DNA from: Ceratotherium simum simum
Taxonomy: Eukaryota; Chordata; Mammalia; Perissodactyla; Rhinocerotidae
Direction of reading: 5' to 3'
Assembly: GCF_000283155.1 (NCBI RefSeq)
Contig: NW_004454177.1
Coordinates: forward strand, 26,079,425 to 26,143,424
DNA length: 64,000 nucleotides
Below the pieces are notes generated by a model that worked only from the letters and a program-made list of their open reading frames with translations, did not search any database and was not told the origin of the DNA. The translations under genes were made by a program, and so were the position numbers. Shown in pieces: positions 55,945-64,000 of this stretch; the first letter of the stretch is position 1; each line of letters begins with the position of its first letter.

Positions 55945-56215
55945 CCCATCATTCATTAACTAACTGTTTTTGAGCATCTACTACATATGGGCCAGGCCCT
56001 CTGTGGGAGGCTGGAGATGCAAGCAAATGTAAGACAGACCTAGTCCTTGCCCTCAGAGAGCTCACATTTTAGCAGAAAACTATAAAACAGGCAAGTTGCA
56101 ATATAATATGATAAGTGCAATAGCAAAGGAAGAACAGGGGCTATGGGAGCAAATAGGAGGCTCACAACCTAGCGTGGAAAAGTCTTCCAAGAGGCAATGA
56201 GAGCCACAGAAGAAC
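55945..56215 (-). mobile_element. L2 LINE 3' part
   Basis: 'gagcatctactacatatggg' to 'ccttgccctcagagagctca' and 'ataatatgataagtgcaata' is L2 reversed. Confidence 0.8.
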
Positions 56216-56398
56216 TTCAATTATGTGTTTGTGAGGTAGGGGGTTGACATTTGGATGAAATTTCCCTGCACTGTTCACAGTCCCTCATCCAGAGACCCTG
56301 ATGGAACAAAAAATTTCAACCACCAGGTCCTCCTTGTGACAGAACTGCACACAATGAGCTTAGCACAGTGCTTGGCAGACACAGGTTCTTTCTCTGTC
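56216..56398. other. Unassigned DNA
   Basis: Nothing recognised. Confidence 0.4.
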
Positions 56399-56512
56399 TC
56401 AATATATATATATGTGTGTACGTGTGTATGTATATGTAGGTGTATATATATGCATATATATGTATGTGTATATATATACAAATATATGCATATATATATA
56501 TATGTATGTATG
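56399..56512 (+). repeat. (TA)n/(TG)n compound microsatellite
   Basis: About 114 bases of TA and TG steps. ORFs through it (56255-56568, both strands) are by-products. Confidence 0.95.
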
Positions 56513-56692
56513 GGGCAGACACACACATACAAAATGAATGAATCCATGCTAAACTGAACCACGCACACAGGTGATTATGATCTAGGTGTCTTCCTAGACT
56601 TACAAACTGCTGCTAAAGTGCTTTCTTCTTCAAAGAGCAGAGCAGAATTGGGGAATGTAAATCATGCTCTTCAAATCAATTTTCTAGACTGT
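56513..56692. other. Unassigned DNA
   Basis: Nothing recognised. Confidence 0.4.
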
Positions 56693-56903
56693 GGGACTGT
56701 CCAATAGAACTTTCTGTAATGTTAGAAATGTTCTAGGCCCGGGCTCTCTAACATGGTAGCCACTAGCCACATGTGGCTACTGTGCACTTGAAACGTGGCT
56801 AGTGAGGCTGAGGCACTGAATTTTTAATTTCACTTAATTTTAATTGATTTAAATTTAAATAGTCACATGTGGCTATTGGCTGCTGTATTGGACAGCATAG
56901 CAG
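56693..56903. mobile_element. Non-autonomous hAT transposon (MER type)
   Basis: Ends 'ggactgtccaatagaacttt' and 'tgtattggacagcatag' are inverted. The interior 'gtagccactagccacatgtg' is distinctive and recurs near the right end. Subfamily name not certain (possibly MER3). Confidence 0.85.
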
Positions 56904-56959
56904 AACCATCACTACATTTATTTATGATACAGTTTTCAAGGAGCTGTCATGTCTCTTGC

Positions 56960-57115
56960 CCCTTACTGTCTCTTTTGATCCTCACAACAGTCCTGTGAGA
57001 AACAGACACCAGGCACCATTAATCTCATTTTACAGATAAGGAAACTGAGGCTCCGAGAGGTGCCCCAGCTAATGACCAAGCTGTGCCTAGAGTCCTGGGC
57101 TCCTGAACAATCTGA
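56960..57115 (-). mobile_element. MIR SINE
   Basis: Reversed MIR: 'ttgatcctcacaacagtcct', 'cattttacagataaggaaac' and 'tgaggctccgagagg'. Confidence 0.85.
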
Positions 57116-57904
57116 GGAGTGAGGTTCTTGCCCTCTAGACATCAGAAGATGACTGTGAGGCCCAAATAATGTCTCACCTCGTTGCTACGACTGTATAAAG
57201 GGTTGGACAGATGCCAGGAGCTAGCATTGGAGTAGCAGAATTTCCAAGTCCTGATACTAAAGAGCGAATGGTGGCCATTCCCATGGTAGGCCACTAGAGG
57301 GGGTTGTTGTCAGAACAGCATGCTCTGACACCAGTTCATTTCCTTTAGTTAGACGTTTTTTAAAGATGGAAAAGATCGCCAACTTCTTGGTGATATTTCC
57401 ATGTCATATGCAAGCACTGGCTCCAAAATATCTTTCCCTGAAGTCCGAATGCACTTATTAGATTCATATTTTTGACCTAGTTATTTAAAACCAAATTTCC
57501 AAAGAATCATTAAACCTTATCAATCATTTTCTGAAAGTAGGCTTGAATAGGAGGAAGAAAGAATATGTGAGTAATGGGAAGAGGAAGAGGGTCAGGGAGG
57601 GGCACGATTTATGGAAAGTATCGGTCACTGAAAAGGGAGGGGAAGGGAAAACAAGACAAGCCTCAATTACCAGCCCCATTCTTCTTCTACTGTGACAAAA
57701 ATAAAACACATAAGGACTTAAGAAAAGGATTCCCATTATCCCACCTGTGGCTGGACCGGGAGGCAAAGAGGGTTGCATGTCCTCCTGAGACAAGGCCTCA
57801 GTCTCTGAGTTTTAATATTTCCATTGTATCCCAAGAGGAAACGCTCCCCCTTTGGGTCTTAAGCAACAGCTCTTTCTTATTTCCCTGTTCAAACCTGTGA
57901 ACAA
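57116..57904. other. Unassigned DNA with a CTCF-like site
   Basis: No repeat named. The 108-codon ORF at 57574-57900 (plus) has no family resemblance. Confidence 0.45.
57291..57304 (+). promoter_or_regulatory. CTCF-like motif
   Basis: 'ccactagagggggt' matches 12 of 14 positions of CCASYAGRKGGCRS, including the CCACTAGAGGG core. It is outside any named repeat. Untested. Confidence 0.35.
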
Positions 57905-58045
57905 GTTGGACAGGGGAACAATACTGTCTCCATTCTATTGGAAGTTGAGCCTCAGAGAGCCCAGTGACCTGCCCAAGATCACTCAGCTAGATTACTCTGA
58001 AACTGCAGATCCGTTGTAGAACAAGGTCTGTGTGACTCAGCCTGA
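57905..58045 (-). mobile_element. MIR SINE
   Basis: 'gttgagcctcagagagccca' and 'cctgcccaagatcactcagc' are the reversed MIR core. Confidence 0.75.
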
Positions 58046-58512
58046 CCAGTATGGTTGTGCAGGTTACGCACTATCCAGTTGCAGGAGGTGATATGCATTT
58101 AGGCATCTCCCTAGACGTATATATTTATAATCATAGTTTTCCAACAAATGGCAATCAAGTGTCTTAAGGGAGGGTGCCCTTTTTTCTGATTTGCAAAAGT
58201 GCCGTTTGAGCCCTCAGCAGCCCTGGCATGGCTGCAGTCGCTCCTCTCCATGCAAGGAAGTGGAGCCACGATGGGCTGTTCCAGAAGCCCAGAAGATCAG
58301 CCAGAGGGCTGCTCCTGCTCAGTTGGTCTCCTCTTGCGCCTTTGCTCAGGCTAATCTCAAAGTCTCCTGAGGCCCTGCTGAATCCCAGCCAGGCGTTAGA
58401 GTAGGCATAGAGGCAGAAGGTCAGAGGAAGATGCCCTTTGGTGAAGAAGAATTTGCAAAAAAGAAAAAAAAATCCATCCCCTATTGACCAGGAAAGGAGC
58501 AGAAACACCAGT
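58046..58512. other. Unassigned DNA
   Basis: The 131-codon ORF at 58164-58559 (minus) runs into a MIR and has no family match. Confidence 0.4.
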
Positions 58513-58692
58513 GGGTGATAAAGAGCATGGATTCTGGAGGTAACCAGACTGTGGGCCAAATCTGGGCTCTATCACTTACCAGCTGGCTGACAGGCAGTAG
58601 GTTCCTTAGCTTCTCTGAGCCTCAATTTCCTCATCTGTAAATGGTGGTGGTGGTGGGGTGTCACACTTAGGATTAAATAAAAGGCTGTTGTG
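58513..58692 (+). mobile_element. MIR SINE, left of ERE
   Basis: 'aaagagcatggattctggag', 'gctctatcacttaccagctg', 'gcctcaatttcctcatctgt'. It contains the left target-site copy (58675-58692) and a short TGG run. Confidence 0.9.
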
Positions 58693-59003
58693 GGCCGGCC
58701 CCATGGCTTAGTGGTTAAGTGTGCACGCTCTGCTACTGGCGGCCCGGGTTCGGATCCCAGGCGTGTACCGACGTACCGCTTCTCCGGCCATGCTGAGGCC
58801 ACGTCCCACATACAGCAACACAACTAGAAGGATGTGCAACTATGACATACAACTATCTAGTGGGGCTTTGGGGGAAAAAAAGGAGGAGAATTGGCAATAG
58901 ATGCTAGCTCAGAGCTGGTCTTCCTCAGCAAAAAGAAGGGGATTAGCACGGATGTTAGCTCAGGGCTGATCTTCCTCACACAAAAAAAATAAAAAATAAA
59001 AAG
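58693..59003 (+). mobile_element. ERE SINE, long form, nested in MIR
   Basis: Head 'ggccggccccatggcttagt', box-B-like 'ggttcggatcccaggcg', long-form block at about 58814-58870, A-rich end. Perfect 18-bp target-site duplication 'aaataaaaggctgttgtg' (58675-58692 and 59004-59021). Confidence 0.97.
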
Positions 59004-59110
59004 AAATAAAAGGCTGTTGTGAGGATTAAATGAAATAACACATATAGAGGACTTGGCATGGTGCCAGGCACAGTCAGGGCTCCATAAAGTGCAGCCACCA
59101 TTGTTACTGT
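59004..59110 (+). mobile_element. MIR SINE, right of ERE
   Basis: 'ggctgttgtgaggattaaat' and 'catggtgccaggcacagtca' complete the MIR begun at 58513. Confidence 0.9.
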
Positions 59111-60869
59111 TGGATGTGAAGTCAGCAGTCAGAGATGTGGACCCAGAGGGCTGGGCCGGGAATGTGGAAGTCATAGACCTAGAGCTGAGAAACCCTCTGC
59201 AGTCCTGGGTACAGCCTGAAGAGACTGGGCAGCTGGGGAAAGCAGGCCTTGTTCCACCAAGACTCATCCAGGCATCCCACCCCAAATTCTTAACAAGAAG
59301 GGTGTTGAGAGAGAGATGATCTGTCCTGGGTGCTGAGCATCCCTGCATGTTCCTACTAGGTATGCCAAGAATGCAAGGCCCGACTGCTCTTTACCAGACT
59401 GTTTTTCAAGGCTGTATTTGCAGGAGGCACCTTTGAGGGATGAGGTAATGTCTCCCTCCGAACAAAGAGCAGGCTTGCTTACCACTCTCTATAAAACCGG
59501 TGGCTTCCTCACGCTCAGTGATTCTCAGCTTTGATGCAAACCCACTGCGTGGACAACATTGACCTGGGCCCCTGTGCAACTTGGGGGCATGGGAAACTGA
59601 TGCCAACATGATGCTCACGCTGCTGCTTTCTGTGCTGTAAATAACAAAACCTTTTTTCTCTGACCCAGGAGTGTCATGTCTTCTACCAGCATTCATGAAA
59701 CAGTAACAGGTGAGCTTACTGCCTTGGAAGTAGGGTAAAATCTCAGAGCCAGATAGGGGGCTTTGGGAGCCTTCTGGTTAGGAGGAGGGACTATGAGGAT
59801 TTGCTATTTAGAGTTTTATTTTTTATTTTTGAAGCTGCGTCTGACTATTAAATACACTAGGGGCCAGGTAAAAGAAAAAGAACACAATGAAATTTATCAA
59901 CACACCTGCCCCTCCTCCCAAAAGTCCCCTTGACATCAGCCCCTTGGATGGGGCTTTATGAGTCAGGCAGGCAGGTGAGCTGGATCAGGAGGCCACGCTA
60001 CTGGCTGTGTCCTAGAGGATGCCACTGGCCTTGGGGAGGGAGTGGGGGTGTGCAGCCTGTCCGGCCTCCCAGGAACAGGTTTGAGGCTGAGTGGCTCAGA
60101 TTTCAAGGGATTTCGAAATTGTCTTACATCACTAATCTTCAGCATTATCAAAGGACAGCTGAAACTGGGAATACGAAATCACAAACATCAAGAGTCTCCT
60201 TTTTTTATTTTATTAACCATTCTGTGTGTGCGTGTACTTTGCTGTGAGCCGCCTGGAATCCTTGTGGGAAAGACAAAAGATGAAAACAAGCAAACAAACA
60301 AATGTCAGAAAGGCAAGAAGCCCAAGGGAGATGCTGGTGAAGTTCAAAAGAGGGGAGAAAAGGCAGTGACAGGTTTTCAGAACACGAAATTGACGTGCTC
60401 TGTGAGAGCTGTGTGTAAACAGAAGTTTTGTAAAACTCCCACTTGAAACATGCGGCGGGAAGTGAGGGATGGTTCCTCGCCGGGGGACTCAGGAGGCACG
60501 TGGCTGCCCATCAGGAAGGCTGAGTTTTAAAGCCAGGCATATCTATAGTCTTTAATGTTGATTTTTGTTTTTCCAAAGGAAGAAGTAAAGGAAAGAAGCA
60601 AAAGGCAGACTTAGCTACAAGAAAGCCTATGGAGTTTATAATATAGAAAGGGGAGAAGCACGTTCACACATCTGGAACCATCAGCATGTTGCCTCAGCAG
60701 GTCTTACAACAGTGTCCACAGTGACTGCACACAACAGTCTGGTTTCGAGGTGTTTGGAAGGAAGGTTTTAAGGAAGCCTGAGCGGCGAGGCCACCATGTG
60801 TATCCGCTGACCATCCTCACTGTGTGGCACGGGAGGGACGCTGCCTTGGCTGAGCCAGGAGCCCTCCCA
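59111..60869. other. Repeat-poor unassigned block, left part
   Basis: A possible weak hAT relic lies near 59515-59600 ('gtgattctcagctttgatgc'). ORFs (59053-59319, 59406-59696, 59930-60446) are not recognisable. I see no exon with splice context. Confidence 0.4.
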
Positions 60870-61080
60870 TACTTGTGCTTGCATTACTCAGGACTCTGAG
60901 CAATGGGTTAGCAGGGTAACCCAGCTCGCCCACTCGGGCAAGAGGAGAGATGTTTTGGCTCACTAACCAAATGACCAGAAGGACAGGAGTGCGCCTGGGC
61001 CGGGGATGATGGCAACCTGGACAGGAACTCAGCCAGGATGCTCCCTGTCACTCCTCTCTGGTCCATTCTCTCACTGCTCT
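60870..61080. mobile_element. Possible old interspersed repeat
   Basis: 'gagatgttttggctcactaa' and 'ccaaatgaccagaaggacag' sound like an old mammalian repeat with a '...ttattggctca' theme. Family and ends undetermined. Confidence 0.3.
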
Positions 61081-62209
61081 GCTTCTGTAATGCTGGGTAC
61101 CCGTCCACCAGACTCCAGCTCTCCCACCAGAGAGGGATTGCAGCCTGGTTCAAGCTGAAAAGGTCCGCATGGAGGGGGGTGTGGAATGCCGGGGAGGACT
61201 TTGTGACTGAATGATCTAGCACAGATGCCTGTGTGGTCTGAGGTAAGGAAGAGGAGCATGAAGGAAGGATCCTGGGTCTGTCAGTAGCAGACAGGGGGTG
61301 TGGCCTGTGAGAGGAAGCAGCTCCCATCTACTCCTGTGGTTAGGGTCCCAGAAGAAAAGTGAGGGTGTTGGGCACCCCAGGCAATGGAACAACTGGGCAT
61401 CCCCCACAGTGTGTCAGCCAAAGAGCAGGGCCGCCCTGGAGCTCTGGGGGCTTGGCTCCCTGTTCACTCTGCTGAAAGTACCCGTGGAAGCTTTTATGAA
61501 GCCTGCAAAGCCCTTTTGGGGAGCTCCTGCCCTCCTTCATTCCGGCTGTGGGCTGATTCCTTGCAGTCACTTGCTCGCTGGTCCGAGGAGAAGCCTCTCC
61601 ATGTAGCTTTATCAGCAGCAGCAAGATACCACTTCTCCTGTGGGATGGAAGACTCTGGACGGGGGCCCAGCTGGTAAAAAATGGGCCTAATTCAGAGTCC
61701 AAAGCAGTTCCCTCCTATGTTGTGCCTCCCTATGTACAACCATTCCTTTCTCCTTATAGCAGAAGCAGGATGAGGATGAGGATGAATGAGGATGGTAGGC
61801 GGGAAGATGCTGAGAATTACAGGTGGCTCTTTCTTCCTTGTTGGCAGCTTCTTAGCCAGCCAAAAGCACGTAAGCCTAAATCCAGGGCCTCCTACCCTCA
61901 CGGGGACACAGCTGTGTGGCCCTGTCTTGTGCATCAATTGCACCCTTGGTTTGGGGCTAGCTGTCTGCGCTTTCCAGCAACTATGAAGCTGCACACTGTC
62001 TGCAAATTCCTCCCTCCCGACCCCCACCTCCCCCCTCATTTCACTGGTTGCTTTATCCCTTGCTTGTGGCTGGGCAGACTGACCCCACCTCCACATCAGC
62101 AAGGCGAGTACAAACAAGTTCCCTCTGCAGAAAACAATGCAGATCCCTGGACCATGAGAACGCACAGTCTCTGAGTCAAACCCAGGGAGCCATTGGCACC
62201 ACCCTCCAT
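61081..62209. other. Repeat-poor unassigned block, right part
   Basis: Many overlapping ORFs on both strands at 60908-62174 (up to 157 codons) reflect GC-richer, stop-poor DNA. None resembles a known protein. Confidence 0.4.
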
Positions 62210-62425
62210 GCTAATAACAATAGCTGACATGGATGGAGTGCTTTCTCTGTGCCGAGGTCTGCAGTGCATACTGTCCAGGCTAGTCTCACACTCCTGAGGG
62301 GAACCTCTATGAGAAAGGGACTGTATCCTCATGTTGTAGATGGGGACATTGAGGCGCTGCAAGGTTAAGTGACTGGCCCAAGCTCACACAGCTAGTCAGT
62401 AGTGGAGCCAGTTTCCCACTGTACC
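62210..62425 (-). mobile_element. MIR SINE, near full length
   Basis: Reversed MIR: 'gctttctctgtgccgaggtc', 'aaggttaagtgactggccca' and 'agctcacacagctagtcagt'. Confidence 0.9.
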
Positions 62426-62604
62426 AGAAAGGGAACCACTGTATGGCCAGTGGTGCCACTGAGGGGAGGAGGCCATCAATTTATCTATTCATGTTGTCAT
62501 GTCACTGGATGGGGAAAGGATTTCACGGCGGGGAGGTAGGGGGTCCCTTGGGGGTGATGTCCTCTCTATGAAACATTAATTAATACCTTTAAGCCCAATA
62601 GCAG
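62426..62604. other. Unassigned DNA
   Basis: Nothing recognised. Confidence 0.4.
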
Positions 62605-62722
62605 TAACAATAACAACACCTGTCCCATAGGGTTATTGTGAATATTAAATTAGATGATGCACGTAAAGTGCTTAGCACAGAGCCTGCCACTTGGTGAGTG
62701 GTCAGTAACTGTTAGCTCTGAC
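62605..62722 (+). mobile_element. MIR SINE, 3' part
   Basis: 'catagggttattgtgaatat', 'gtaaagtgcttagcacagag' and 'gtcagtaactgttagct'. Confidence 0.9.
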
Positions 62723-62969
62723 TCCTTGGTATTTGCAGTGCTTTGCAATGACTACCACAGAAAATGCTGGTCATATAGCATCTACGAGGCAGGTACAGTA
62801 TGAATTCAACTGGTCTGCAAGATCTGTTGATTCAGCTTCCTTTTCAGCTCATAAATTGCCCGTCCTTTTTAGTGGCAGAACAATGACCTTTGAATTAGTC
62901 TGTCTCCATGCTTTCCTTCCCACGGCTGATGTGACAGCAGGAAGAGGGAAAGAGACCTTGGGGTCATAG
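62723..62969. other. Unassigned DNA
   Basis: Nothing recognised. Confidence 0.4.
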
Positions 62970-63157
62970 GGCCTGCACACGGAATCCAGCCCTGTCACTT
63001 CTCGGAGTGTGATTTTAGGCAGACCACTTAACAGCTCCAAGGCTCAATTTCCTGATATATAAAGTGAGGAGGATAGTACCTTCCTCACCAGTAGAGGGGA
63101 GAATAAAATGAGAAAATGTGTGTAAAACTTCAGAGACCGTGTCTGGCATATACCAAG
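62970..63157 (+). mobile_element. MIR SINE, cut by the MLT1 LTR
   Basis: 'ggctcaatttcctgatatat', 'ttcctcaccagtagagggga' and 'gtgtctggcatataccaag', which stops directly at the LTR start. Confidence 0.85.
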
Positions 63158-63680
63158 TGTGGCAGACTTTATTTTCCAAAGTGGTCACAGCAATAGCAGT
63201 ATTTCCAGTTGCTTGTGCTCTTCCAGAACCTTGCCATTTCCACTTGAAGAGGTAAAGTCAACCCCGCCCTGGCCCCCTCCCACTAGAACCCCCGCCAGGC
63301 AGGTCCTTGTAAATGCCTTGTTGAATAGACTCGGCAAAAGTGATGCTGCGTGACTTGTCATAAGAGGCAACATGTCTTCTGTCTGGCTCACTTTCTATAT
63401 CTCAACATGTGCCTTTGACACCTTGAGCTACCACGTAAGAAGTCCAGCCACCCTGAAGCTGCCACGCTGCAGAGATCCCGTGAGTCCACAAAGACGGAGG
63501 TGCCCCAGGATGCCCTGCTGTTGTAGTCTTCATGCCTTTAAGCCAGCCCAGCTGAGCCGAGCAGAGATGAACTACTCCCACCAAGCCTGGCCCAAATTAC
63601 AGAGTTTTGAGCAAAATAAATGGTTGTTCTATGTTGCTAAGTTTTGGGGTAATTGTTACGTGGTCATAGAAACTGAAACA
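63158..63680 (+). mobile_element. MLT1-type solo LTR, near full length
   Basis: Begins 'tgtggcagactttattttcc', contains 'cccagctgagccgagcagag', 'aaataaatggttgttctatg' and 'gctaagttttggggtaattg', and ends 'gaaactgaaaca'. About 523 bp. ORFs at 63159-63707 are LTR debris. Confidence 0.9.
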
Positions 63681-63749
63681 CCCAATGCCATTATTGTCCC
63701 TTTCTAATAGTGTGTGTACTCTATGCAGCCTTCAGTTGTCTTTCTATAA

Positions 63750-64000
63750 AACAGCATTGATCAGATCACATTTCGGCTTAGATACACCTTTGTCAGCTCC
63801 CAACACACTATTGCCACAGGGCAAAGGCTAGATTCTTTGGCACAGCAGCTCAGGGACCTAGAGGACCCCCAGCCTCATCTCCACCTGCCCCTGCAGACCA
63901 GAGCTGCCACGTCCTGAGCAGGCCCTGCCTCTGTGCCTGCTGTTCCCTCTGCCCTCCAAGCTCAGCCCTGTCTCCCCTTCTCATTCATCCACTTCAACTC
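63750..64000 (+). mobile_element. L2 LINE, runs off the window
   Basis: 'tgatcagatcacatttcggc', 'gccacgtcctgagcaggccc' and 'tctgtgcctgctgttccctctg' in pieces match L2. It continues past the right edge. Confidence 0.75.

Noticed and set aside
56255..56568. Tyr/Ile-rich ORFs on both strands
   Set aside because: Translation of a TA/TG microsatellite.
58693..58800. tRNA-like box A and box B (also in other ERE heads)
   Set aside because: They are the tRNA-derived heads of SINEs, not tRNA genes. No cloverleaf acceptor stem pairs.
60908..62174. Overlapping ORFs up to 157 codons
   Set aside because: They overlap on both strands in stop-poor GC-richer DNA and resemble no known protein.

Overview
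This is a stretch of mammalian nuclear DNA with no gene I can recognise. The taxonomic clue is eight copies of a tRNA-derived SINE of the ERE (equine repetitive element) type, with a 'ggccggccc...ggcttagcggttaag' head and 'gatgttagctcagggctgatcttcctcac' tail motifs (given here in pieces). That family is known from odd-toed ungulates (horses, asses, rhinos, tapirs). I cannot settle the species from the sequence. A long ERE form with an extra block near 'caactagaaggatgtgcaac' reminds me of rhinoceros/tapir copies, but that is memory and not a test.

No open reading frame has exon-like support (family match, splice-site context, conserved domain). The longer ORFs lie in LINE-1, L2 or simple-repeat DNA, or are chance ORFs. 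The window therefore reads as intergenic or deep-intronic DNA, and the annotation is mainly a map of interspersed repeats with the unassigned stretches between them. Names such as MIR, L2, MER5A, MER20 and MLT1 are pattern recognition without a RepeatMasker run.

Layout. 1-1089: a LINE-1 with a twin-primed 5' inversion. 2690-4390: an old LINE-1 broken by a young ERE and by an unassigned insert. 4.4-13 kb: mostly unassigned DNA with scattered MER5A, L2 and MIR. 13.2-18.9 kb: three MaLR-type solo LTRs, L2, and a short LINE-1 with target-site duplications and a possible 3' transduction. 19.6-20.6 kb: an (ACC)-rich minisatellite with a 460-base assembly gap. 20.6-31 kb: L2, MIR, hAT fragments and a long decayed L2. 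31.0-34.3 kb: a solo LTR inside L2, then a decayed LINE-1 carrying ORF2 remains. 35.5-46.2 kb: MLT1 and MaLR LTRs, many MIR and L2 copies, MER20 inside L2, a solo LTR inside a MIR, and two EREs. 47.4-52.3 kb: three EREs and a solo LTR inside an older LTR-like element. 53.0-55.7 kb: two antisense LINE-1 fragments in a row. 55.9-59.1 kb: L2, a TA/TG microsatellite, a hAT element, and an ERE inside a MIR. 59.1-62.2 kb: the longest repeat-poor block. 62.2-64.0 kb: MIRs, an MLT1 LTR and L2.

I found no new biological system. The points most worth checking are the insertion records: a LINE-1 with a second A-tail, a 95-bp composite minisatellite the assembly could not close, nested insertions that order in time, and a long ERE form whose three copies all keep perfect target-site duplications. 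There are also four CTCF-like motifs and one guanine-quadruplex motif in non-repeat DNA, all untested.
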